The position numbers were made by a program, and so were the translations under genes. The notes under the pieces are model-generated. The model searched no databases. It was not told where the DNA came from and worked only from the letters and a program-made list of their open reading frames with translations. From positions 248,001 through 312,000 of the forward strand of contig CAJTLN010000002.1 in NCBI GenBank assembly GCA_910577505.1: a DNA stretch of 64,000 bases, read 5' to 3'. The stretch is from an uncultured Bacilli bacterium. GTDB lineage: Bacteria > Bacillota_I > Bacilli_A > RF39 > UBA660. Positions within the stretch are counted from its first letter, which is position 1; each line of letters starts with the position of its first letter. Below, piece by piece: positions 54,177 through 62,504 of the stretch.

Positions 54177-55187
54177 ATGTTTAATAAGATATATGAGAAT
54201 GTAAAAAGATTTATGAAAGATAATTGGTTATTTTTGTTACTTGTTATTGTTATTTTTATGTGTGTATTTATAAAAGTTCCGTATGAAGTCAATATGGCAG
54301 GTGGAACAATAGATTTAGGTAACAGGGTTGAAGTAAATGGAAAAACACCAGATATTTCAGGTACTTTTAATATGGCTTATGTTTCAGTTGTACAGGGAAG
54401 CATTCCTCATGTTTTACTTGGATTAATAATTCCTGATTGGGAAGTTGTTCCTGAAAGTGATGCTACATACGAAAATGAGACTATTGAGGATGCTAATAAA
54501 AGATCTAAACTTTTACTTGAACAAAGTAAGAAATATGCAATTATTGCAGCGATGGATGCTGCTGGCATAAAATATGAGATAAGTAATAAGATTAACTATG
54601 TTGCATATATTGATGAAAAGGCTGAAACAACATTAAAAATTGGAGATAATATTTTAAAATGTAATGGTAAAGAAGTAAATGAAACTAAAGAGATAACTGA
54701 ATATATTCAAACTATTGCTGTTGGAGAGAAAGTTGATTTTGTTGTTTTACGAGATGATAAAGAAGTAAATGCACGCGGAACTGTTTATGAAGAAAAAGGA
54801 AAACATTATATTGGCATTTCTATTATTACTACTTTTGATATAAAAAGTGATACGAATGTTGAAATTACATCTAAAGCTTCTGAATCTGGTCCTAGTGGTG
54901 GACTTATGATGACTTTAATGGTTTATAATGCTTTAACTAATCAAGACTTAACGCATGGAAAGAAAATAGTTGGAACTGGTACTATTTCTCTAGATGGTAG
55001 TGTTGGTGAAATAGGTGGAGTTAAGTATAAGATAATGGGAGCGGTTAAACAAAAAGCTGATATATTTTTTGTTCCAAAAGATAACTATGAAGAAGCTATT
55101 GAAGTTAAAGAGAAAAAACATTATGATATAGATATTGTCTGTGTTGAAACTTTACAAGATGCAATAGATTATTTGGAGGGACTATAG
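54177..55187 (+). CDS. ylbL: PDZ-Lon (S16) membrane protease YlbL
   Basis: A 336-residue membrane-anchored protease. N-terminal helix (about 17-33), PDZ domain (IGDNILKCNGKEVNETKEITEYI, about 160-210), S16 domain with catalytic Ser in SGPSGGLMM (about 237-240) and Lys in GGVKYKIMGA (about 282). Relatives (SepM, YlbL) cut signalling peptides or act in DNA damage control. The active-site dyad is intact. AAGGTGAT precedes the ATG. Confidence 0.88.
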   Translation: MFNKIYENVKRFMKDNWLFLLLVIVIFMCVFIKVPYEVNMAGGTIDLGNRVEVNGKTPDISGTFNMAYVSVVQGSIPHVLLGLIIPDWEVVPESDATYENETIEDANKRSKLLLEQSKKYAIIAAMDAAGIKYEISNKINYVAYIDEKAETTLKIGDNILKCNGKEVNETKEITEYIQTIAVGEKVDFVVLRDDKEVNARGTVYEEKGKHYIGISIITTFDIKSDTNVEITSKASESGPSGGLMMTLMVYNALTNQDLTHGKKIVGTGTISLDGSVGEIGGVKYKIMGAVKQKADIFFVPKDNYEEAIEVKEKKHYDIDIVCVETLQDAIDYLEGL

Positions 55188-55792
55188 TGAATTATTATAG
55201 TGAAGATTTAATAAGTTATATAGAGCCTTCAATTGTTTTGCATCCTTTGTTTGATAAATGGATATCTATAGTAGAAGAAATTTTATTAAATGATGAATTT
55301 CAAAAAAGGAAACTTTTTAAACATCATCATAATATGTCAGTTTGGGAACATTCGATATTAGTTTCTTTTAATTCTTTTTTAGTTGGGCGTTATTTTAATG
55401 CTGATGTAAGAGTATGCGCAATAGCTGGTTTACTACATGATTTTTATAGTCAAGCTTGGCTAAGTTCACCAGAATTAGAAAGCCTTGAAAATGGAAAATA
55501 TACACAAGAATTAAAAAAGAAAAAAGCATTATTTAAGATGCATGGATTTACACATGCTAAGGATGCTTCAGAAAATTATATTAAGTATTTTCCTGAACTT
55601 GAAAATAAAAAAATAACTAATTCTATTAAAAGACATATGTTTCCATTAAATATAATTCCACCAAGGTATAAAGAAGGATTTATTATTACAGCCATAGATA
55701 AATGGAATAGTGTTCATGAATTACCTAGTATAAAAGTAGTTCCAAATATGGTTAAAGATAAAGCTATTAATGTGTTTTTTAAGAAAATTTAA
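55187..55792 (+). CDS. HD-domain phosphohydrolase-like protein
   Basis: A 201-residue protein with an HD fold: HHHNMSVWEHSILVS (about 45-59) supplies His ligands and AGLLHDFYSQ the HD pair; ATDKW-like end (ITAIDKWNS) may supply the last Asp. Substrate unknown. GTG start at 55187 overlapping the ylbL stop by 1 nt, behind GGAGGG. Co-transcribed with ylbL. Confidence 0.75.
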   Translation: MNYYSEDLISYIEPSIVLHPLFDKWISIVEEILLNDEFQKRKLFKHHHNMSVWEHSILVSFNSFLVGRYFNADVRVCAIAGLLHDFYSQAWLSSPELESLENGKYTQELKKKKALFKMHGFTHAKDASENYIKYFPELENKKITNSIKRHMFPLNIIPPRYKEGFIITAIDKWNSVHELPSIKVVPNMVKDKAINVFFKKI

Positions 55793-55820
55793 TTTCTTTA
55801 CGTAAAGAAATTATTTTTTT
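55791..55820 (+). terminator. Terminator of the ylbL unit
   Basis: A 22-nt perfect palindrome AATTTCTTTAC-GTAAAGAAATT (55791-55812), then a T-run. Confidence 0.8.
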
Positions 55821-55831
55821 AGGCTATTTCC

Positions 55832-55860
55832 TTGCGACAAAAACATTTTTTTATTAGAAT
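55832..55860 (+). promoter_or_regulatory. Promoter of the 26-residue peptide gene
   Basis: TTGCGA (55832-55837), 17-nt spacer, TAGAAT (55855-55860). Confidence 0.6.
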
Positions 55861-55887
55861 ATATATTGTATGTTGGGAGGCTAAGCT

Positions 55888-55968
55888 ATGGAAATAGATA
55901 CTAAACACAGGTTTTTTGCAATACTATTTTTAGTAGCTATTGCTATTTTGCTTACTTTAAGCGCATAG
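55888..55968 (+). CDS. 26-residue single-helix membrane peptide
   Basis: A complete miniature gene: promoter at 55832-55860, GGGAGG ribosome-binding site 8 nt before ATG 55888, 26 codons, stop TAG 55966-55968, and a hairpin terminator starting on the next base. The peptide has a charged start (MEIDTKHR) and one hydrophobic helix (FFAILFLVAIAILLTLSA). The form is that of small membrane regulators or type I toxins, but no antisense RNA gene is evident. Function unknown. Confidence 0.6.
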   Translation: MEIDTKHRFFAILFLVAIAILLTLSA

Positions 55969-55992
55969 AACTGACGATTGTCAGTTTTATTT
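55969..55992 (+). terminator. Terminator of the 26-residue peptide gene
   Basis: AACTGAC / GTCAGTT stem with a GATT loop and a T-rich tail, immediately after the stop codon. Confidence 0.75.
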
Positions 55993-56024
55993 TTGCTTTT
56001 TTTATTTCCTGTGTTATATTAAAT

Positions 56025-56036
56025 CCTAAATTTAGG
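56025..56036. promoter_or_regulatory. Palindrome between the promoter and start of the broken LysR gene
   Basis: CCTAAATTTAGG, a perfect 12-nt palindrome, 5 nt after a TATATT -10 candidate (56015-56020; TTGCTT at 55993-55998). It could be an operator or only a transcript-start element. Confidence 0.35.
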
Positions 56037-56046
56037 GGTGTTTTTT

Positions 56047-56929
56047 ATGTATAAAAGCGATATTAATTTGAATTTATATAAGACATTTTATGAAGTAACT
56101 AAGTGCGGAAGTATAAGCGAAGCAGCTAAAAAGAATTTTACATCACAGCCTGCTTTAAGTAAATCTTTAAAAAAGTTGGAAGATGAACTTTAATGGAGTT
56201 GAATTGACAGAAAAAGGAAGAGAATTATTTTATTATGTTGAAGGGGCTTTTAATAATTTAATAACTGGAGAAAGAGCTATGCTTGAGGATGGAGATTTAT
56301 TGAAAGGAAAATTATCAATTGGCGTTCCATCACAAATAGGAACATTTTTCTTGTTTAAAAATATTTTAGAATTCCATAAAGAGTATCCTAATATTGAAAT
56401 AACTTTAATAAGCAAAGGAACACGTGATTTATTAGCATTACTTGAAAATCATGAAATAGATTTTATGATTGATACTGCTCCAGTTGATTTAAAATCACTT
56501 AATTTAACAACAGAAAAAATTCATAGTGTTGATAATGTTTTTGTATGTAGCAAAGATTTTTATTTAAAGGAAAAAGTTAAAATAAATAATGTAACAGAAA
56601 TTGGTAATTATCCATTAATTTTACCAATAGATGGAACAGCCAACAGAAGAGAGTTGGATAATTATTTTATTGATAATAAAGTTAAAATTAATAATGTTAT
56701 AAATATTCATACTAGTGAAATGATTATAAGTGCAATAAAAGAAGGATTAGGTATTGGATATGTTATATATGATTTAGTAAAAAATGAAATTGATAATGGG
56801 GAATTTGTCTTGATTGATATAGATGATTTGCCAAAGATAGATATTGAACTTGTTTATATAAAAAAATATTTAACAGAGGCTCCATCTAGATTTATTAAAA
56901 CTTATATAAAGGATGATCTTGATATATAG
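56047..56929 (+). pseudogene. LysR-type regulator disrupted by a frameshift/deletion
   Basis: From ATG 56047 the frame encodes a normal LTTR start (INLNLYKTFYEVTKCGSISEAAKK, then TSQPALSKSLKKLEDEL) and hits TAA at 56191. The family then continues in another frame as NGVELTEKGRELFYY, followed by a full effector domain to 56929. The usual eight or so residues between (GVxLFxRx) are missing, so a small out-of-frame deletion fits. The second part could start at ATG 56183 but would lack the DNA-binding domain. Confidence 0.8.
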
Positions 56930-57073
56930 ATTTAGATATATAACTTATAACTTAGATGAATAGGTATGAAAATTTAATATAATATTTATAAAAATAAGGT
57001 ATTTGTTAAATCTAAGATATTAAGTTATATTTTTTATGCGAGGTGAAAATTATGGAAAGAAAAGAAATTAATA

Positions 57074-57102
57074 CAACAGATTTAGCTTTATTTGCAAAAT
57101 CA
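57074..57102 (+). repeat. 29-nt direct repeat, copy 1
   Basis: Identical to 57292-57320, 218 bp apart. This copy encodes TTDLALFAKS near the N terminus of the broken enzyme gene. Confidence 0.9.
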
Positions 57103-57291
57103 TTTTATTTAATGGGAGATACATTAAATTATTGTTATGATTGTAAGTATTGTAGATTGAATGAGGAAAAGTGTGAGGAAAAACATTATACAATAATGCC
57201 CAGTGAAATTAATCATAATTTTATTAATTTACCAGTAGCTGTAAATCTATTTTATGGAGATCCATTATTGCAAATAGATAATACAATTCAT

Positions 57292-57320
57292 CAACAGATT
57301 TAGCTTTATTTGCAAAATCA
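57292..57320 (+). repeat. 29-nt direct repeat, copy 2
   Basis: Identical to 57074-57102. It lies exactly where the reading frame of the broken enzyme gene changes. Confidence 0.9.
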
Positions 57321-58046
57321 AGGCTAGAAGAAGTTCATCATAAAGGTCCAGTTGTAATTGTAACAAAAGGGGATTTTTCGAAATTTCCAGATATACCATT
57401 TGATTTAGACTTACATGTAGCTTTTTCAACATTTGGAGTTGACTAAAAGTATGATGGTAATACAATGGCTAGATTTAAGAAAAGTTTAGAACAAACAAAA
57501 ATGAGAACTAATAATTATAAATATTCAATAGAATATAGACCTATTTGTTATGGAATAAATGATACTGTTGAAGCTTTTGCTAATGTTTTACAACTTGCTA
57601 AGAATTATGGATTAGCAGTTGGATATTCTGGTTTACAAGGAAAACCTGAAAGCGCTAAGATATGGAAAGAGCAAGGAATTGATTTAAAACCTTATCCTGG
57701 TTATACTTTTGGTCATAAAAAGATTATTGCTGATTATATTGTAGAATTATTTGAAGGGATGGCTCGACAATATGGAGTTCCTGTATTTAGAAAAACATCT
57801 TGTTTATTTTCTTATGTTCATGGATTAGGAAGAGATTATAATGCTCATTATTATCGCCCTAGTGAATTAGGATGTGAAAACTGTGTTATGAAGACTGAGT
57901 GTCATAGTTATAAAGAACATTTGAGTGCTAATCCAGACTTAAGTGATGTAATTCCTTTTGATTATCAAATCGTTGAAAAAGAAAACCATGTTTGCGTTTT
58001 AATGAAAAATGGGTGGAAAATAAAACTTTAACAAAGAAGAGATAGA

Positions 58047-58547
58047 ATGAAAATTGGAATAGATATTGATGGAGTCGTTTTAGATTTTGAACGTACTATG
58101 AGATTTTATGCAGAATATTATGATGTTTTAAAGAAACATAATGGTAAAAGCAAAAATGAATTTAGTTATTTGAAAAATTATGATTGGTCTTGCGATGAAA
58201 GAGATGAATTTATAAAAGAATATTTAATAAAAGGTACACACGAGTGTTCTTTAGTTCCTGGAAGCAAATGTGTAATAGATTTAATGCATGATTTAGGATG
58301 TCAAATAATTTTAATTACAGCAAGAGGCAGTATAAACAAGAAAACAAAAATAGAAGTTTTAAATGTTTTAAAAAAATATAATGTATATTATGATGAAATT
58401 TATTTTGAAGTAATAGATAAAGTTAATGTTTGTAAAAAAATAGATATTGATTTAATGATTGATGATAATCCTAAAATATGTAATGAATTAAAGAACAATA
58501 TGATAAAAACGATTTATCTTAAAGACAATGATAAAAAAAAGAGATAA
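58047..58547 (+). CDS. HAD nucleotidase-like protein, C terminus frameshifted
   Basis: A 166-residue NT5C-type HAD protein: GIDIDGVVLDFERT (about 3-16), LITARGS, and LMIDDNPK with the motif IV Asp pair. It is a paralogue of the protein at 33036. An A8 run at 58533-58540 leads to a stop at 58545-58547. In the next frame the sequence continues TTLYNWGEILRYLYDNG to 58623, which matches the C-terminal helix (TRFDLWEEIYNEI) of the paralogue. One A fewer would restore the full protein. Either the tail is lost or transcript slippage restores it. Confidence 0.7.
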   Translation: MKIGIDIDGVVLDFERTMRFYAEYYDVLKKHNGKSKNEFSYLKNYDWSCDERDEFIKEYLIKGTHECSLVPGSKCVIDLMHDLGCQIILITARGSINKKTKIEVLNVLKKYNVYYDEIYFEVIDKVNVCKKIDIDLMIDDNPKICNELKNNMIKTIYLKDNDKKKR

Positions 58548-58623
58548 TAAGTATTTAACCACATTGTATAATTGGGGAGAAATATTAAGATATTTATATG
58601 ATAATGGAATAATTGATAAATAA
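58543..58623 (+). other. Out-of-frame C-terminal tail of the HAD gene
   Basis: 26 codons in the frame one base off from the gene at 58047, ending in TAA 58621-58623, encoding DNKYLTTLYNWGEIL and a following helix. It has no start signal of its own. Confidence 0.6.
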
Positions 58624-58634
58624 AATGATATGGA

Positions 58635-58663
58635 TTGATTTTTTAGACTTTATATTTTATAAT
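58635..58663 (+). promoter_or_regulatory. Promoter of the exported protein at 58689
   Basis: TTGATT (58635-58640), 17-nt spacer, TATAAT (58658-58663). Confidence 0.7.
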
Positions 58664-58688
58664 TAATATGATATAGGAGAGTATAAAG

Positions 58689-59681
58689 ATGAAGAAATTT
58701 AATCCAGAAAAAGAATTACAAAAAGTTCAATTTAGCAAAAAAAATGTTAATAATAGTAAGTTAAGTAATATGTATGTTCCACTTCTTGTTATAGCTTGTT
58801 CATGTTTAGCAATGGTTGGAATTACTTTTTCCGCAAATTTAGCTGAAGATGGTAAAGAAAAATATTCGATAAAAATTGATGTGATTAATGGCGATCAAGA
58901 TTCATATAGTTATTTGGTTAAAGAAGGACCATTTAGTACAACGTTAACTAGTATTAATTCATTTGGTTCTATTCAATGTACATCTGGTGAATTAAGTTAT
59001 AATCCAGAAACAGGAACAATATCTTCTCCTTATATTAATAAAAATACTAGTTGTGTATTATCGTTTATGGATGATGTTATTAAAAAAATAGAATATAATG
59101 ATTTGGATACTATAGCTGATAATAGTGGTGTATCTTATTATTATAAAGCAGATGCTACTAACAATTATATTAAAGTTAAAGATATGATGTTTAGAATAGT
59201 AAGAATAAATGGTGACGGAAGTTATAGAATTCTTTTAGAAGATGCTTTGTTATTTAGTAATTATGGAAATGATAATATTAGTTATTTTGATAGTAATTTG
59301 AAACAAGTACTTGATAATTGGTTTAATGTTAATTTTAGTGATGACGCTTATGTTGTAAATGGTGATTTTGATGTAACTAACTATGTTGAATTAGATACTT
59401 CTAGTTTAGTTAACGAAGAAGGATATGCATACTCTAAGGTTGGTACTCTGAGTGCTAGAGAAGTTGCTTTAATAACAAAGGATGTAACTGATAATAATTA
59501 TTTAAATAAAGGTAATGGATTTTATTTAGCAAATGCGAATGGTGTTGTTGATGTTTATGCTTATGATGGACAGTTAACAAGTTTTACACCAGATACTGTT
59601 TTAAGTGTTAAACCTGTGATAAATGTAATTGGTGAATTAGAAGGAACAGGTACTTTAAATAATCCTTATATTTTAAAATAG
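58689..59681 (+). CDS. Exported/membrane-anchored protein of unknown function
   Basis: A 330-residue protein with a basic 26-residue start, one membrane helix (about 29-48) and an external part. The central module YIKVKDMMFRIVRINGDGSYRILLEDA and the end GTGTLNNPYILK recur in related form in the protein at 51890. The middle (WFNVNFSDDAY, SAREVALITKD) resembles modules seen in surface proteins of gut Bacillota that I cannot name firmly. AGGAGAG lies 8 nt before the ATG. Confidence 0.7.
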   Translation: MKKFNPEKELQKVQFSKKNVNNSKLSNMYVPLLVIACSCLAMVGITFSANLAEDGKEKYSIKIDVINGDQDSYSYLVKEGPFSTTLTSINSFGSIQCTSGELSYNPETGTISSPYINKNTSCVLSFMDDVIKKIEYNDLDTIADNSGVSYYYKADATNNYIKVKDMMFRIVRINGDGSYRILLEDALLFSNYGNDNISYFDSNLKQVLDNWFNVNFSDDAYVVNGDFDVTNYVELDTSSLVNEEGYAYSKVGTLSAREVALITKDVTDNNYLNKGNGFYLANANGVVDVYAYDGQLTSFTPDTVLSVKPVINVIGELEGTGTLNNPYILK

Positions 59682-59686
59682 TTTGT

Positions 59687-59717
59687 AAGATGGAAAATTG
59701 TACATTCCATCTTTTTA
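59687..59717 (+). terminator. Terminator after the exported protein gene
   Basis: AAGATGGAA / TTCCATCTT stem with a 9-nt loop and T5. Confidence 0.85.
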
Positions 59718-59889
59718 TTTTATAATTAGTTTAATTTATATGTGTTTTAGAGAAATCGTTTATTTTTATATTAATGCTTCAGAAAGATGATCAATACTAG
59801 TATATTTTATATTAATGGCAATCTCTACAATTATTTATTTTTTTATATGGTTTATTTATTGGATATATAGAGTTAAAAAGCAAAAGTGT
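59718..59889. other. AT-rich stretch between two terminators
   Basis: About 170 bases with no supported gene. A 46-codon open frame (59815-59955) has no ribosome-binding site and runs through the following hairpin. The second terminator at 59890 has no obvious gene to terminate, so a small RNA is possible. Confidence 0.35.
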
Positions 59890-59919
59890 GAAGAAATAAT
59901 ATTTTATTTCTTCTTTTTT
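59890..59919 (+). terminator. Orphan terminator upstream of mutS
   Basis: GAAGAAATA / TATTTCTTC stem, 6-nt loop, then T6. Nothing annotated lies between it and the terminator at 59687-59717. Confidence 0.7.
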
Positions 59920-59957
59920 ATTGGTTATTTTGTTATAATAAATGACGTGATGTAAGT

Positions 59958-62504
59958 ATGAAAAGAAATGAAGTAGATAGAAGTAAATTAAGCCCTGGAA
60001 TGAAACAATATATGGAAATAAAAGATCAATATCAAGAAGAGCTATTGTTTTTTAGATTGGGAGATTTTTACGAATTATTTTTTGAAGATGGAATTTTATG
60101 TAGTAGAGAGTTAGAACTTACTTTAACTAGTAAGAATGGTGGCTTGGATGAGAGAATACCTATGTGTGGTGTTCCTTTTCATAGTGTTCAACCATACATT
60201 GAAAAGTTAGTAAGTAAGGGGTATAAAGTTGCTATATGTGAACAGTTAGAAGATCCTAAGACTGCTAAGGGTATGGTAAAAAGAGGAGTAGTACAAGTAA
60301 TTAGTAAAGGGACTGTTGTTGATTATGAAATGTTAAAAGACTATGACAATAATTATATTGGTAGTGTTTTAGATTTTACTAATATTTATACAATTACTTA
60401 TAGTGATATTTCTACTGGTTCCTTATATATAATGGAAATTCCTAAATCACAAGAAAGATTAGTTAATGCGATTCTTTCTTTGAATCTAAAAGAAGTTATT
60501 TTATATGATAATAGTAATAGTGAACTTATTGAATTGTTAAAATACACTTATGGAATAGAAGTAAGCATATCCAGTGATTATTTAGAGAATAAGTACGAAA
60601 ATATATATAAAGATATAAAAGAAATGCGTTATATTTTAGGCATTAAACATTTAATGTATTATTTAGTTGTTAAACAATTAAAAGAGTTAGATCATATTAC
60701 TGGTGTAGAGATTGTAAGACCTGATGAGTATTTAGAAATGGATGTCCATTCAGTTAGAAATCTAGAATTATTTGAAACTTTAAGATTAAAAGAAAGAACT
60801 TATAGTTTAATATGGTTACTTGATAAAACGAAGACAGCTATGGGGAGCAGATGCTTAAAGAATTGGCTTGCAAATCCACTTAAAGATAAAGAGTCGATAT
60901 TAGAGCGATATAATATGATTGAAACTTTACGAAATGAATTTATTACAAAAGAAGAAATTATTCATGAATTAGATGAAGTTTATGACTTAGAAAGACTTTG
61001 TGGTAAAGTGATATGTGGTAATTTAAATGCTCGTGATGTTTTACAAATTAAGAGAAGTTTAAGAGTAATACCTAGTATAGCTTCGAAAGTTAAAAGTTTA
61101 GGTTTTGAATATGAGTTTAGTGATGAATCTAAGTTATATGATTTACTTGAACAAGGTATTTATGAGACGCCACCAATTGGCCTAAAAGAAGGGTATTTAA
61201 TTAAAGATGGATATAATGCCGAATTAGACGAATTAAAAAGTATTCGTAGTGGTGGTAAAGATTTTATTGCTAGTTTAGAAGAGCAGGAAAGAGAAAGAAC
61301 TGGTATTAAGAATTTAAAGGTTGGATATACTAAAGTATTTGGCTATTATATTGAAATTAGTAAAGGTCAATGCGATCAAGTTAAAGATGAATATGGATAT
61401 GAAAGAAGACAAACTTTAACAAACTGCGAGAGATTTATTAGCCCATTATTAAAGGAAAAAGAAGCTTTGGTATTAAATGCGGAAGAGAAGATTATTGAAC
61501 TTGAATATAACTTATTTATGGAAATAAAAGATGAAATAAAGAAGGAAATATTTAATTTAAAAGCAACAGCAAGAGATTTAGCTAGTATTGATGCAATAAT
61601 TAGTTTAGCAACTTGTGCGGATGAGTATTCACTAGTTCGACCTGAAATACTTGATACTCGTCGTATTGAAATAGTTGATGGAAGACATCCGGTTGTTGAA
61701 AAAGTAAGCAAAAAGGAATACGTAGCTAATGACTGTATGATGGATGAAGAGACTAATACCCTTTTAATTACAGGGCCTAATATGAGTGGTAAATCAACAT
61801 TTATGAGACAGTTAGCTATAATTATAATAATGGCGCAGATGGGGTCTTTTGTACCTGCAAAAAGTGCTAAGTTACCAATATTTGATAAAATATTTACAAG
61901 AATAGGTGCTTCTGATGATTTAGTTAGTGGTGAATCGACTTTTATGGTTGAAATGATGGAAGCAAAAAATGCTTTAGTTAATGCAACAGGAGATTCATTA
62001 ATCTTATTTGACGAATTAGGCCGCGGTACAGCTACTTATGATGGTATGAGTCTTGCTCAAGCAATTTTAGAATATGTAAACAATAAAATTAAATGTAAAA
62101 CATTATTTAGTACGCATTATCATGAGCTTACTGCGTTAGATGAATTAAAAGGAATAAAGAATGTTCATGTTGAAGCTTATGAAAAAGATGGGAATGTAAC
62201 TTTCTTGCATAAAGTAAAGGATGGTGCAGTTGATAAGAGTTATGGTATACATGTAGCTAAGTTAGCTGGAATGCCACAAGATTTACTAAAAAGAGCTGGT
62301 GAAGTACTAAAATACTATGAAGGAAATGGAAAAGAAGCGATGGTTATAACTAATGAACAGGTAATGTTTAATTTTGATCAACCAATTAATGAATCATCAC
62401 CAGTATTGGAAAGATTAGAAGAAATAGACCCACTTAAAATTACACCAATGGATGCAATTAATTTACTTTATGAATTAAAGGAGCTATCAAAAAATAATGT
62501 ATAA
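59958..62504 (+). CDS. mutS: DNA mismatch repair protein MutS
   Basis: MutS recognises mismatches and starts repair with MutL. The N-terminal domain has the mismatch-stacking RLGDFYELF motif (about 35-43), followed by connector, lever and clamp domains. The ATPase has Walker A GPNMSGKST (about 606-614), DDLVSGESTFMVEM, Walker B ILFDELGRGT and the THYHEL His. At 848 residues it is full length; the C-terminal tail is short. TATAAT at 59934-59939 is probably its -10. mutL is not within the window downstream; small unknown genes follow. Confidence 0.97.
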   Translation: MKRNEVDRSKLSPGMKQYMEIKDQYQEELLFFRLGDFYELFFEDGILCSRELELTLTSKNGGLDERIPMCGVPFHSVQPYIEKLVSKGYKVAICEQLEDPKTAKGMVKRGVVQVISKGTVVDYEMLKDYDNNYIGSVLDFTNIYTITYSDISTGSLYIMEIPKSQERLVNAILSLNLKEVILYDNSNSELIELLKYTYGIEVSISSDYLENKYENIYKDIKEMRYILGIKHLMYYLVVKQLKELDHITGVEIVRPDEYLEMDVHSVRNLELFETLRLKERTYSLIWLLDKTKTAMGSRCLKNWLANPLKDKESILERYNMIETLRNEFITKEEIIHELDEVYDLERLCGKVICGNLNARDVLQIKRSLRVIPSIASKVKSLGFEYEFSDESKLYDLLEQGIYETPPIGLKEGYLIKDGYNAELDELKSIRSGGKDFIASLEEQERERTGIKNLKVGYTKVFGYYIEISKGQCDQVKDEYGYERRQTLTNCERFISPLLKEKEALVLNAEEKIIELEYNLFMEIKDEIKKEIFNLKATARDLASIDAIISLATCADEYSLVRPEILDTRRIEIVDGRHPVVEKVSKKEYVANDCMMDEETNTLLITGPNMSGKSTFMRQLAIIIIMAQMGSFVPAKSAKLPIFDKIFTRIGASDDLVSGESTFMVEMMEAKNALVNATGDSLILFDELGRGTATYDGMSLAQAILEYVNNKIKCKTLFSTHYHELTALDELKGIKNVHVEAYEKDGNVTFLHKVKDGAVDKSYGIHVAKLAGMPQDLLKRAGEVLKYYEGNGKEAMVITNEQVMFNFDQPINESSPVLERLEEIDPLKITPMDAINLLYELKELSKNNV

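Larger units (their letters stand above)
57052..58031 (+). pseudogene. Broken Cys-rich, possibly Fe-S/radical-SAM-like enzyme
   Basis: One protein is split over three pieces: 57052-57303 (contains NYCYDCKYC and LPVAVNLFYGDPLLQIDNTI), a shifted frame from about 57292 (RLEEVHHKGPVVIVTKGDFSK and AFSTFGVD) that meets an in-frame TAA at 57444, and 57465-58031 in the same shifted frame (ARFKKSLEQ, IEYRPICYG, YSGLQGKPE, and GCENCVMKTEC near the end). The order and motifs suggest a barrel enzyme acting with an Fe-S centre, but the Cys spacing is C-x2-C-x2-C rather than the radical-SAM C-x3-C-x2-C, so the family is uncertain. A 29-nt direct repeat marks the first break. Confidence 0.7.

Noticed and set aside
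56183..56929. A stand-alone LysR substrate-binding domain gene
   Set aside because: The upstream fragment encodes the matching DNA-binding half with its own start, so a broken full-length LysR is more likely.
57074..57320. CRISPR array start or mobile element ends
   Set aside because: Only two copies of a 29-nt coding sequence 218 bp apart, no further spacing pattern, no terminal inverted repeats or transposase.
57444..57446. Possible recoding of an in-frame TAA as an amino acid
   Set aside because: TAA is used as a normal stop throughout, and a second, independent frame break lies in the same gene; a nonsense mutation is simpler.
59815..59955. 46-codon hydrophobic ORF upstream of mutS
   Set aside because: No ribosome-binding site, and it runs through a terminator hairpin and the mutS promoter.
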